A stretch of 13,997 bases of DNA from JANMEX01 sp031423755 (GCA_031423755.1 JANPGC010000353.1:1-13997); one strand, 5' to 3'. Shown: positions 1 through 6,825, numbered from the stretch's first letter. The notes: a model not told the origin generated them from the letters alone. Program-made: numbers and translations.

Positions 1-392
1 AGACCGGCGGCAAGGAACATGGCCTTGGCGGTCTGTTCTTCCAGCCGACGATCCTGACCGGCGTCACGCCGGACATGATGGTCGCGCGCGAGGAAACCTT
101 CGGCCCCGTCGCGCCGCTGTTCAAATTCGACACTGAAGAGGAAGTCATTGGTTATGCCAACGACACCGAATTCGGCCTCGCCTCCTACTTCTACGCCAAA
201 GACGCCGCCCGCATCTTCCGCGTGGCCGAAGCGCTGGAATACGGCATGGTCGGCATCAACACCGGCCTCATCTCCAACGAAATGGCCCCCTTCGGCGGCA
301 TCAAGCAGTCCGGCCAGGGCCGCGAAGGTTCGAAATACGGGATCGATGACTATACTGAGCTGAAGTACATGTGCCTTGGCGGCATTGCCTGA
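1..392 (+). CDS. gabD: NAD(P)-dependent succinate-semialdehyde dehydrogenase, C-terminal part (5' end outside window)
   Basis: The reading frame is open from base 3 to the TGA at 390-392 and gives about 129 residues of an aldehyde dehydrogenase. GabD oxidises succinate semialdehyde to succinate in the GABA shunt, in the cytoplasm. The signature EETFGP of the ALDH superfamily is visible. The stretches ANDTEFGLA, YFYAKD, EALEYGMVGIN, APFGGIKQSG and GREGSKYGIDDY followed by ELKYMC are characteristic of the GabD/SSADH branch rather than of betaine-aldehyde or aldehyde dehydrogenases in general. The catalytic Cys and the NAD-binding core lie upstream of the window. It ends as a normal GabD does, so the gene appears intact at its 3' end. 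Nothing close downstream is on the same strand. Family call is secure; the exact substrate is inferred from similarity. Confidence 0.93.
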   Translation, partial: TGGKEHGLGGLFFQPTILTGVTPDMMVAREETFGPVAPLFKFDTEEEVIGYANDTEFGLASYFYAKDAARIFRVAEALEYGMVGINTGLISNEMAPFGGIKQSGQGREGSKYGIDDYTELKYMCLGGIA

Positions 393-442
393 CCGTTGCT
401 GAAAAAGGGTCCGGCGGGCGCGGTTCTCCATTGCGGCCGCCC

Positions 443-488
443 GGGCGAAGCGTCCGTGACGACGGCGCAAACGGGCTCGCCCTTTCTC
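443..488 (+). terminator. possible weak terminator hairpin downstream of gabD
   Basis: GGGCGA at 443-448 can pair with TCGCCC at 477-482, and the 3' arm is followed by TTTCT. The loop is long (28 nt) but can form inner pairs (CGTC 451-454 with GACG 461-464). It lies about 50 nt after the gabD stop, where a terminator is expected. The short T-run and long loop make it only a candidate. Confidence 0.25.
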
Positions 489-543
489 CCTGCAGAGGAA
501 GGCGCGGCACTGAGATGGGGGCTGGCGGATAGGCTTGCGCCTG

Positions 544-972
544 TCAGGATGTGTTCAAGCCCATGACAGGCTGCATGAAATCGGGCCGCGCGGAAACGGT
601 TGCGGCATACAGAATGCGGCTTGGGTCACGGGGCAAAGCGTTGATTTCGCTCGCATCTTTGGTGCTGAAGCCAATCCTGGCCTGATGGGACAGCAGAAAC
701 GCCAGCTCGCGAAAACACAAGGCCACTGCCAAAAGCTCCTCCCGGACATCGCCCGAACGGAAGGGCATTTCCGCCCTATCGTCGAGGTAGGCAAGCACGG
801 CGGCCGCTGCGGGATGCAGAACCCAAAACATGAGGCTGCATACGGCGTGGGAACGAAGGCACGCCCGCTCGGCCAGACTAGCGAGCGCCAGAAGCAGCGC
901 GATAATGCGCTTCAACACCGCCCTCTCGTCCCTCAATGCCTGCTTCCAGTCCACGTCTGCTCTCCAATTCAT
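544..972 (-). CDS. hypothetical protein, Rhizobiales-type helical protein
   Basis: Product of about 142 residues from the ATG at 972; a TTG seven codons upstream (993) is an alternative start. No clear Shine-Dalgarno is seen before either. An N-terminal charged segment (DWKQALRDERAVLKR) leads into a hydrophobic helix rich in L and A (about residues 20-35), then a second hydrophobic stretch (VCSLMFWVLHPAAAAVLAYL), so two membrane-associated or buried helices are plausible. The arrangement of an 'RAxLxRIxALLxALAxLAERA' helix resembles uncharacterised proteins I recall from Mesorhizobium and relatives. Function is unknown. An opposite-strand frame of nearly the same size (535-987) exists; this strand was preferred because the hydrophobic heptads and LAERA segment look like real protein. 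Confidence 0.5.
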   Translation of the reverse strand: MNWRADVDWKQALRDERAVLKRIIALLLALASLAERACLRSHAVCSLMFWVLHPAAAAVLAYLDDRAEMPFRSGDVREELLAVALCFRELAFLLSHQARIGFSTKDASEINALPRDPSRILYAATVSARPDFMQPVMGLNTS

Positions 973-1130
973 TGGGCGGCACCATAGCAGCAAGTGCGAG
1001 AGTAGAAAAGGAATATTTTCCTTATACGATACGTTGCGTACCTAATCGGGAGATATAAGCAATGATTAGCGCTTGCGGACGTCAAGAATCATAGTCATTC
1101 ACTGGTGATTGCTTGGACGGAGATCGACTT

Positions 1131-1964
1131 GTGAGATTCGCCTATCTAGACGAGGCTGGGATATCGAACCCAAAACATGAACCTTACGCAGTTGTTGCTG
1201 GCGTTGTGGTGAACATGGATTCTGATTTTCGGCGAGTTGAAGCAAAAATTAGAGAGGCAGTTGATAAATATATTCCAAATCATGTTTATAGATTAGGTGA
1301 AAATTTTTCGTTCCATTCAAAAGATTTATGGCATGGCAGCGGTCTTTTCCCCAGAGATATTTTCAGCGTAAAGCAAAGAATGGACGTATTGTCAACAATT
1401 GCTAATATTATATTTGAAAACAATCTTCCAATAGTTTTTGGTTACGTTGATAGAGAGCGAGTAAAGAGAGAATTGTCGATACTGTATTTGTCCGCAAATC
1501 TGCCTTTGCCTTCTAACCGCGCTTTGTTAAACGCTGAGATATCAAAATGCTTTTTCAGATGTTTCAAGCGTATTGAATACTGGATGCGAAATAATGCTCC
1601 CCAAGAAGTTTGCTCAATAGCTTTTGAGAACAATGACGAAAACAGAAAACTAATTAGCAATTTACAACAGGTTCTTGTCAACAAAGTTGACCGAACTGGA
1701 GTTTTTGCAGAGAGTGAGTATTTCCAGTCAAATCATATAGTTGAGGGTCCTATTTTTTTGAATAAGAGGCAATCTCCGATAATTCAACTTTCAGACATTG
1801 CAGCGTTTGTTCTAAAGAGAAAATTACAGAAATGCACTCGGATCACGCCAATTTTTGATATTATAGAAGGTAATATTTCTCATGCCACTGTAAGCGGTGA
1901 CACCGTATCATTAGCAAGGCAACCAGATGCGATAGCGTATTTGGATAATGTCAGCGGTCGGTAA
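1131..1964 (+). CDS. DUF3800 domain-containing protein, AT-rich accessory gene
   Basis: A 277-residue DUF3800-family protein (PF12686). The family start pattern is seen as MRFAYLDEAG (D7, E8), followed by a FHSKDLWHG motif (H62, D65, H68) and a late QLSD motif (D222) inside QLSDIAAFVLKRK. These acidic and His positions are those conserved in the family, which is often suspected of an RNase H-like or nuclease fold; the molecular function is not established. The start chosen is the GTG at 1131, because GGAGA at 1119-1123 lies 7 nt upstream; a TTG at 1113 would add six residues but lacks such a site. Base composition is strikingly AT-rich against the flanking genes, indicating recent acquisition. 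The 3' end overlaps the convergent small ORF by 14 nt. It is next to a transposase remnant and could be cargo of that element. Confidence 0.85.
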   Translation: MRFAYLDEAGISNPKHEPYAVVAGVVVNMDSDFRRVEAKIREAVDKYIPNHVYRLGENFSFHSKDLWHGSGLFPRDIFSVKQRMDVLSTIANIIFENNLPIVFGYVDRERVKRELSILYLSANLPLPSNRALLNAEISKCFFRCFKRIEYWMRNNAPQEVCSIAFENNDENRKLISNLQQVLVNKVDRTGVFAESEYFQSNHIVEGPIFLNKRQSPIIQLSDIAAFVLKRKLQKCTRITPIFDIIEGNISHATVSGDTVSLARQPDAIAYLDNVSGR

Positions 1965-2136
1965 GGATGTGCTCTAACGCGCGATTTAATGCGTTGCCGC
2001 TTTCATCTGTTTCTAGTTCCCGAGCGACTTCCTTAAACCGCTCGGATTGCTCTTTCTGGCTAAGTTCCTTGGCCTTTTTGCCGCTTGGCTTTTCGCTTGT
2101 ATCTTGATGGTCGCCAGATACCGTAGGGTTCCTCAC
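1951..2136 (-). CDS. small hypothetical protein coupled to an IS1595-type transposase (probable passenger ORF)
   Basis: A 61-residue, highly charged, soluble protein. It starts with GTG at 2136, which overlaps the stop of the transposase remnant as GTGA (2133-2136), so translation is probably coupled. The first half is polar and Lys/Ser-rich (EKPSGKKAKELSQKEQ); the second half has the pattern SERFKEVARELETDESGNAL followed by NRALEHI, a short helical unit similar to small proteins often found directly downstream of IS1595/ISXO2-type transposases in alphaproteobacteria. No catalytic motif is visible. The position and stop/start overlap suggest it belongs to the transposon rather than to the host. 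Its function is unknown. Its 3' end overlaps the DUF3800 gene on the other strand by 14 nt. Confidence 0.6.
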   Translation of the reverse strand: MRNPTVSGDHQDTSEKPSGKKAKELSQKEQSERFKEVARELETDESGNALNRALEHILTDR

Positions 2137-2423
2137 CTTGCACCAACCGTTTCATAAGTCAGACGCTTGCCGACGACACCATCAAGGATACCACCGGCGC
2201 GGCTGTCGTCATTCACGATATATTCAACGCGGCGATTGTAGCGGAAATCAAATTCCGCAAGGCAGCGGTGCAAACGGACTTCACCGCAATGCTGGTAAAT
2301 GCCGGTCATGCCGCGCTTGAACACAGAGAACACGCCTTCGATGGTGTTGGAATGCACCACGATTTCACCCTCATTTGTAAGGCTATCGCATATGGGATTT
2401 GACATGCATTCCACGCGGCGGCG
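2133..2423 (-). pseudogene. IS1595 family (ISXO2-like) transposase, 5'-truncated remnant
   Basis: The minus-strand frame encodes the C-terminal end of an ISXO2-like transposase: EIVVHSNTIEGVFSVFKRGM, then GIYQHC, LHRCLAEFDFRYNRRVEY and GVVGKRLTYETVG. Full-length members have about 300 residues with an N-terminal zinc-binding region and a DD..N/E..K catalytic core. Here only about 80 residues remain, so the zinc region and first two catalytic Asp residues are absent. Homology fades at about 2380-2395, and the frame closes at 2424-2426 just inside the left arm of a REP-like repeat, so the break coincides with the repeat. The remnant cannot transpose by itself. The GTG at 2414 is not a real start. 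It overlaps the following small ORF by 4 nt. Confidence 0.85.
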
Positions 2424-2594
2424 TCATTCCGGACAAGCGGAGCGCAGATCCGGAATCCAGAGCGCCGAGGTGTGATTTGACGCCAATTCAGCTTCGCTTA
2501 TCTGATATTTTTTTGGCATTCTCGGCCGCAGCGCCCTTCTTTTCGCAGTTGGCGCTCTGGATTCCGGGTTCGGCTTCGCCGCCCCGGAAAGACG
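2422..2594. repeat. inverted pair of REP-like palindromic repeats
   Basis: The left arm (2422-2466) and right arm (2551-2594) are inverted copies of each other with a few differences, sharing for example GGAATCCAGAGCGCC with its complement GGCGCTCTGGATTCC. Each arm is itself a hairpin: ATTCCGGA with TCCGGAAT on the left, TTCCGGG with CCCGGAA on the right. The two face each other across about 84 nt. This is the architecture of a bacterial interspersed mosaic element or a short non-autonomous element. The 'CGTCATTCCGG...GGAATCCAG' type is common between genes in Rhizobiales. It abuts the truncated end of the transposase remnant. Confidence 0.8.
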
Positions 2595-2684
2595 AAACTT
2601 GAGGGCTGAGTAAAGAAAGTTGGGGGTAGACGGTCAATCGCCGAGCCTTGGCGCTGCGGCGTGACGATCAGCGGCTTTTCACAT

Positions 2685-2712
2685 AAAAAAACCCGGCGCT
2701 CATCGCGCCGGG
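2685..2712 (-). terminator. rho-independent terminator of dnaK
   Basis: On the minus strand a perfect 8-bp stem (CCCGGCGC at 2692-2699 paired with GCGCCGGG at 2705-2712), with a 5-nt loop, is followed by seven U (A-run at 2685-2691 on the + strand). It lies about 25 nt after the dnaK stop, so it ends the dnaK transcript as a single gene. Confidence 0.9.
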
Positions 2713-2737
2713 CTTTGCATTCAAACTGCCTGTGTGA

Positions 2738-4648
2738 TCAAGCAGACTTCTTCTTGTCGTCTTCGTCGATCTCTTCGAAGTCGGCGTCAACCACATCGTC
2801 CTTCGCCATGTCAGCCTGCGCGTCCGCTGCCGCAGTGTCATTCTGCGAGGCTTCGTACATCGCTTGGCCAAGCTTCATGGAAGCTTCCATCAGCACCTGC
2901 GTCTTGGCCTTGATATCCTCGGCGTCGTCACCGGCAGCGGCTTCCTTGAGCGATGAAATCGCGTCGGAGATTGCCGTGCGCTCGGTTTCCGAAACCTTGT
3001 CGCCGAATTCCTTCAGCGACTTTTCGGACGAGTGCACCAGAGCCTCGGCCTGATTGCGGGCTTCGACCGTCTCGCGCCGCGCTTTGTCGGTCTCGGCGTT
3101 GGCTTCCGCGTCCTTCACCATCTTTTCGATGTCGGCGTCAGACAGGCCGCCTGAGGCCTGAATGCGGATCTGCTGCTCCTTGCCGGTGCCCTTGTCCTTG
3201 GCCGAAACCTGCACGATGCCGTTGGCGTCAATGTCGAAGGTGACTTCGATCTGTGGCACGCCGCGCGGCGAAGGCGGCAATCCGACGAGGTCGAACTGGC
3301 CAAGCAGCTTGTTGTCTGCCGCCATTTCACGCTCGCCCTGCGAGACGCGGATGGTCACAGCCGACTGATTGTCGTCAGCAGTCGAGAACACCTGGCTCTT
3401 CTTGGTCGGGATCGTCGTGTTTCGGTCGATGAGACGCGTGAACACGCCGCCAAGCGTTTCAATGCCGAGCGACAGCGGAGTGACGTCGAGAAGGAGAACA
3501 TCCTTCACATCGCCCTGCAAAACGCCGCCCTGAATGGCCGCGCCCATGGCGACGACTTCATCCGGGTTGACGCCCTTGTGCGGCTCCTTGCCGAAGAACT
3601 GCTTCACGATTTCCTGAATTTTGGGCATGCGGGTCATGCCGCCGACCAGAACCACCTCGTCGATTTCGCCAGCCTTGATGCCGGCATCCTTCAGCGCTGC
3701 CTTGCACGGCTCGATCGTGCGCTGCACCAGATCATCAACAAGGCTCTCGAACTTGGCGCGCGACAGCTTCATGGTCAGATGCTTCGGACCCGAGGCGTCA
3801 GCGGTGATGAACGGCAGGTTGATTTCGGTCTGCGAGGCCGAGGACAGTTCGATCTTGGCCTTTTCAGCCGCTTCGCGCAGGCGCTGCAAAGCCAGCTTGT
3901 CCTTGGTCAGGTCGATGCCCTGTTCCTTCTTGAACTCGGCTGCCAGATATTCGACGAGGCGGATGTCAAAGTCTTCACCGCCAAGGAACGTGTCGCCGTT
4001 GGTGGACTTAACTTCAAAAACGCCATCGCCGATTTCGAGCACGGAAATATCGAATGTGCCACCGCCAAGGTCGTAGACGGCAATCGTTCCAGCCGACTTC
4101 TTGTCGAGGCCATAGGCAAGCGCGGCAGCGGTCGGCTCATTGATGATGCGCAGCACCTCAAGTCCGGCAATCCTGCCCGCATCCTTGGTCGCCTGACGCT
4201 GGGCGTCGTTGAAATAGGCCGGAACGGTGATGACGGCCTGCGTCACATCTTCGCCAAGATAGGCCTCCGCAGTCTCCTTCATCTTCTGCAAAACCATGGC
4301 AGAAACCTGGCTCGGAGAATGCTTCTTCTTGTTCACTTCAACCCAGGCATCGCCGTTGTCGCCTTTGACAATCGCGTAAGGCACCATCTTCTTGTCCTTC
4401 TCGACAAGCGGGTCATTATAGCGGCGGCCCATCAGGCGCTTGACGGCAAACAGCGTGCCTTCCGGGTTTGTCACAGCCTGACGCTTGGCCGGCTGGCCGA
4501 CAAGGCGTTCGCCATCGTCGGAAAATGACACCATAGACGGCGTGGTGCGCGCGCCTTCGGCGTTTTCAATCACCTTGGCGTTCTTGCCATCCATGACGGC
4601 AACGCAGGAATTGGTGGTTCCAAGGTCAATACCAATGACTTTAGCCAT
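2738..4648 (-). CDS. dnaK: molecular chaperone DnaK (Hsp70)
   Basis: Full-length 636-residue Hsp70. It binds exposed hydrophobic peptides in an ATP-driven cycle with DnaJ and GrpE in the cytoplasm. Phosphate 1 loop IGIDLGTTNSCVAV (residues 5-18), phosphate 2 DLGGGTFDIS (193-202) and the adenosine motif VVLVGGMTRMPKIQ (332-345) mark the ATPase domain. The hydrophobic linker DVLLLDVTPLSLG (383-395) leads to the substrate-binding beta domain, then the helical lid and an acidic tail ending EEIDEDDKKKSA. The start ATG at 4648 has AGGAGA 9 nt upstream. Transcription is expected from the RpoH-type promoter at 4784-4812, leaving a leader of roughly 130 nt. The gene is followed directly by a terminator and then mobile debris; dnaJ, which usually follows dnaK in this group, is not in the window. 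Confidence 0.99.
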   Translation of the reverse strand: MAKVIGIDLGTTNSCVAVMDGKNAKVIENAEGARTTPSMVSFSDDGERLVGQPAKRQAVTNPEGTLFAVKRLMGRRYNDPLVEKDKKMVPYAIVKGDNGDAWVEVNKKKHSPSQVSAMVLQKMKETAEAYLGEDVTQAVITVPAYFNDAQRQATKDAGRIAGLEVLRIINEPTAAALAYGLDKKSAGTIAVYDLGGGTFDISVLEIGDGVFEVKSTNGDTFLGGEDFDIRLVEYLAAEFKKEQGIDLTKDKLALQRLREAAEKAKIELSSASQTEINLPFITADASGPKHLTMKLSRAKFESLVDDLVQRTIEPCKAALKDAGIKAGEIDEVVLVGGMTRMPKIQEIVKQFFGKEPHKGVNPDEVVAMGAAIQGGVLQGDVKDVLLLDVTPLSLGIETLGGVFTRLIDRNTTIPTKKSQVFSTADDNQSAVTIRVSQGEREMAADNKLLGQFDLVGLPPSPRGVPQIEVTFDIDANGIVQVSAKDKGTGKEQQIRIQASGGLSDADIEKMVKDAEANAETDKARRETVEARNQAEALVHSSEKSLKEFGDKVSETERTAISDAISSLKEAAAGDDAEDIKAKTQVLMEASMKLGQAMYEASQNDTAAADAQADMAKDDVVDADFEEIDEDDKKKSA

Positions 4649-4670
4649 GTTTCAGTCTCTCCTTTTAGCA

Positions 4671-4706
4671 GGCTGCCAGGACCCTTCCGGCATTCCGGCG
4701 GCAGCC
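4671..4706 (-). promoter_or_regulatory. hairpin in the dnaK mRNA leader, next to the Shine-Dalgarno
   Basis: GGCTGCC (4671-4677) pairs with GGCAGCC (4700-4706), with an inner CCGG/CCGG stem (4687-4690 with 4695-4698). The structure ends about 7 nt before the dnaK Shine-Dalgarno AGGAGA (4658-4663). It does not occlude the site directly. A role in translation or mRNA stability is only a guess. Confidence 0.4.
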
Positions 4707-4783
4707 CCTGATGGTTCTCGATAACTCTGACCCGCCATACACCAATCTTCTCATTGTGTCGGCGGAATCTCGTTTCGCGGCTG

Positions 4784-4812
4784 ATATAAGGAGGTCGCGT
4801 CAACCCTGCAAG
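4784..4812 (-). promoter_or_regulatory. RpoH (sigma-32) heat-shock promoter of dnaK
   Basis: Reading the minus strand, CTTG (complement of 4809-4812) is followed by 18 nt and CTTATAT (complement of 4784-4790). This matches exactly the published alphaproteobacterial heat-shock consensus CTTG-N17/18-CYTATNT. It is located about 135 nt before the dnaK ATG. The sequence match is direct; that RpoH uses it is inferred. Confidence 0.85.
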
Positions 4813-4844
4813 GCGGGTGAGCGGGATTCTGCCGGTGCAGCCAA

Positions 4845-5198
4845 TTGATTTGCAGTCTTTTGTGCGTCAAATTGGCTCGTCTGCGCAAGTCAAACCCTCG
4901 AAGGCCAGCCCGATTGCCCCGCCGTTTTGTCACCATCCTCTTGGCTTTCGGACTCTTCTCGTCCGCTGCATCAGCCTATTCAGGCTCCGAGAAAGACGCG
5001 TTCCTGAAGGCGGACGCCAACGGCGACCAAAAGATTTCGCGCGCCGAGTTCAAGACGCTGATCGATACACTGGCCTCGTCCGGCGCTCCCAAGGCGCAAT
5101 CCGTCAAACGCTGGGGCGTATACGGCATTGCGTTCAAGACAATCGACGCCAATGCTGACGAAATCATCACGCCGGCCGAGCTCGAGGCGCAGCGATGA
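4845..5198 (+). CDS. small exported EF-hand calcium-binding protein
   Basis: Up to 117 residues. Two EF-hand loops are visible: DANGDQKISRAE (D, N, D, K, S, E at positions 1, 3, 5, 7, 9, 12) and DANADEIITPAE (D, N, D, I, T, E; the usual Gly at position 6 is Glu). They are separated by about 40 residues, as in a paired EF-hand. A basic segment (RRPARLPRRF) followed by VTILLAFGLFSSAASA and a likely cleavage after ASA forms a signal peptide, so the mature protein of about 73 residues should be periplasmic or secreted. There is no ATG or GTG in frame; TTG codons at 4845, 4860 and 4872 are the candidates and none has a clear Shine-Dalgarno, so the exact start is uncertain (4872 gives a more usual signal-peptide length). 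It is divergent from dnaK. Role beyond Ca2+ binding is unknown. Confidence 0.8.
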   Translation: MICSLLCVKLARLRKSNPRRPARLPRRFVTILLAFGLFSSAASAYSGSEKDAFLKADANGDQKISRAEFKTLIDTLASSGAPKAQSVKRWGVYGIAFKTIDANADEIITPAELEAQR

Positions 5199-5258
5199 CA
5201 GCGGGTCGAGCCTGCGACATCTGCTTTTACACAAATGTTGAACCTTGGAGTGCCCACC

Positions 5259-5735
5259 ATGCCATCTGCAAATTCCGCCTTCGTCGCCGCTGCAGGGACG
5301 TCACGAGGCAAAACGCTCAATGTGCTTGGTCAAACTGTCACCGAACGCATCACGTGCGAAGATTCCGGCGGCGACTACTATGTCTTCGATGAAGTCACCC
5401 CGCCAGGTATGGGCGTGCCACCGCACAAGCATAGCCTTGATGACGAAATCGTCTTCGTCAAAGAAGGTGAATTTGAAATCTATCTGGATGGAAAGGTTTC
5501 CAAAGTCGGGCCGGGTGCGATTTTAAATTTCGCCCGCGGCACGTTTCACGGCTTCCGTTGTGTTGGCGACAGGCCGGGCATCACAACCTGGGTGGCAATG
5601 CCCGGCAAATACACACAAGCGGTATTGCGCGGAATTTCCTCCATGCCTCCGGGGCCGCCCGACTTTGCCAAGCTGGATGCGCTGAATGTGGAAAACGGGG
5701 TAACCATGCCGCCGCCGGCGCCGAATTGGTGGTAA
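5259..5735 (+). CDS. cupin domain-containing protein
   Basis: A 158-residue single-domain cupin (Cupin_2 type). Cupin motif 1 is seen as PPHKHSLDDEIVFVKEG, giving the HxH(x)4E(x)6G pattern with two His and Glu as metal ligands. Motif 2 is GPGAILNFARGTFHGFRCVG, in which the third His is present and the usual Pro of PxG is Ala. The fold and metal site therefore look functional, but the substrate cannot be deduced; related proteins include sensor-like cupins and small dioxygenases. The start is the ATG at 5259, because GGAG at 5247-5250 lies 8 nt upstream; an ATG at 5235 would add eight residues without a site. It follows the EF-hand gene by 60 nt on the same strand and is convergent, with a 7-nt gap, to the oxidoreductase gene. 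Confidence 0.9.
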   Translation: MPSANSAFVAAAGTSRGKTLNVLGQTVTERITCEDSGGDYYVFDEVTPPGMGVPPHKHSLDDEIVFVKEGEFEIYLDGKVSKVGPGAILNFARGTFHGFRCVGDRPGITTWVAMPGKYTQAVLRGISSMPPGPPDFAKLDALNVENGVTMPPPAPNWW

Positions 5736-5742
5736 CTGGCCG

Positions 5743-6729
5743 TTATACCGCTTCCCACACCCCGCTCTTGCCCGCCTTGAACACCGCATCAATCAGCTTC
5801 TGGTTCGACACTGACTCTTCCAGCGAGAACAGCTTCTGTTTCCCGCCGGTCGCCGCCCGCACGAAGGCCTCCACTTCGAGCCTGTATTGGTCAAGACCCG
5901 GAAAGCGGAACACTTGCGCGCCATCGTGCGAACGATTGTGCAGCGTGATGTGGTCGTGGTCATAAAGCGAGGCGTTGAACGGAGCATGCACCTCAATGAA
6001 CCCGGCATCGCCATGGAACACCATGGTCTGCCGGTTGGCCATCTGGGTCGAAAGATAAAAGCTCAATTCAAAACCACCGAAATCCGCGCGGATGCTTGAA
6101 AAAGTGTCGGTCTTGAACACCGGATCAAAGTCCACCTTGGCGGAGACTTTCAGCGCTTCCTTGCCAGTGGCAAATCGCGTCGTAACCGTCGGATAGACGC
6201 CGATGTCCGGCAGCGCCCCGCCGCCGAGTTCCAATATGTTGCGCATGTTCGACGGGTCGGTGTTGAAGTAGGTGAAAGCGCCCTGCACATGGCGCAGATT
6301 GCCGATGGCGCCATGCGCGATCAGATCGCGCACCTTCGCCCATTGCGGATGGTAGGTCACCATGAAGGCTTCCGAGACGATTACCTTGTTGCGCTCCCGC
6401 GCTGCAATCAGCGACTGGATTTCGCTAGCATTCAGCGAGATCGGCTTTTCACACAGCACATGCTTGCCGGCATCAGCCGCCTTGATGGTCCATTCCACAT
6501 GCTGCGATGTCGGCAGCGGAATGTAGATCCCGTCAATGTCCGGCGAAGCCAGAAGCGCCTCGTAGGAGCCAAACGCTTGTCGCGCCCCGAAATGCGTTGC
6601 CAGCGCCTCAGCCTTGCCCAAATCACGGCTGGCAATGCCTGCCAAAATGCCATTGTCGGATTTGACAATCCCCGGAATGACATGCTCCCGCCCGATCTTG
6701 GCCGTCGATAGAACTCCCCAGCGAAACAT
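5743..6729 (-). CDS. Gfo/Idh/MocA family NAD(P)-dependent oxidoreductase
   Basis: A 328-residue dehydrogenase of the Gfo/Idh/MocA family, which oxidise or reduce sugars, inositols and related diols with NAD(P) in the cytoplasm. The N-terminal Rossmann motif is MFRWGVLSTAKIGREHVIPG. The family's EKP motif appears as LCEKPISLN (EKP at 94-96), whose Lys contacts the cofactor and substrate. The GGGALPDIGVYP segment (169-180), with D175 and Y179, lies at the start of the C-terminal alpha/beta domain. The start ATG at 6729 has CCTCC on the + strand (GGAGG in the message) 5 nt upstream; a TTG at 6747 would lengthen it without support. The specific substrate is not deducible. It forms a convergent pair with the cupin gene. 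Confidence 0.95.
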   Translation of the reverse strand: MFRWGVLSTAKIGREHVIPGIVKSDNGILAGIASRDLGKAEALATHFGARQAFGSYEALLASPDIDGIYIPLPTSQHVEWTIKAADAGKHVLCEKPISLNASEIQSLIAARERNKVIVSEAFMVTYHPQWAKVRDLIAHGAIGNLRHVQGAFTYFNTDPSNMRNILELGGGALPDIGVYPTVTTRFATGKEALKVSAKVDFDPVFKTDTFSSIRADFGGFELSFYLSTQMANRQTMVFHGDAGFIEVHAPFNASLYDHDHITLHNRSHDGAQVFRFPGLDQYRLEVEAFVRAATGGKQKLFSLEESVSNQKLIDAVFKAGKSGVWEAV

Positions 6730-6825
6730 GCGTGCCTCCGTATGCAAACTTCAAACAGTCTACCGGAACCATGCTCAGTTTGGCAATCGGTTGAATTTAA
6801 ATGATTTTTCGTCTTGGAATACTGC

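Larger units (their letters stand above)
1951..2423 (-). mobile_element. IS1595-family insertion sequence remnant (transposase 3' part plus passenger ORF)
   Basis: The transposase remnant and its coupled small ORF form the surviving 3' portion of an IS1595-type element. The 5' portion is missing at the REP-like repeat boundary near 2422. I could not identify terminal inverted repeats or a target-site duplication, so the outer limit on the low-coordinate side is not known; it could lie beyond the DUF3800 gene. Confidence 0.6.

Noticed and set aside
535..987. 150-codon open frame on the + strand opposite the hypothetical gene
   Set aside because: Composition is rich in Q, H, G and R without hydrophobic periodicity, typical of an antisense shadow; the minus-strand translation looks more like a protein. 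Some doubt remains.
973..1112. Terminal inverted repeat of the IS1595 element upstream of the DUF3800 gene
   Set aside because: No sequence here could be matched to a partner, since the other end of the element is deleted; left as an open question.
2422..2594. CRISPR-like repeat
   Set aside because: Only two copies, in inverted orientation, each palindromic; this is a REP-type pair and not a regular array.
2661..3053. 130-codon Ser-rich open frame on the + strand
   Set aside because: Covers the dnaK terminator and the antisense of the dnaK 3' end; low-complexity shadow.
3578..4528. 316-codon open frame on the + strand
   Set aside because: Entirely antisense to dnaK; it is a codon-bias shadow of a highly conserved gene.
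4780..4800. Sigma-70 promoter reading TTGACG and TTATAT upstream of dnaK
   Set aside because: The spacing is only 8 nt; the RpoH reading of the same region fits the consensus exactly.
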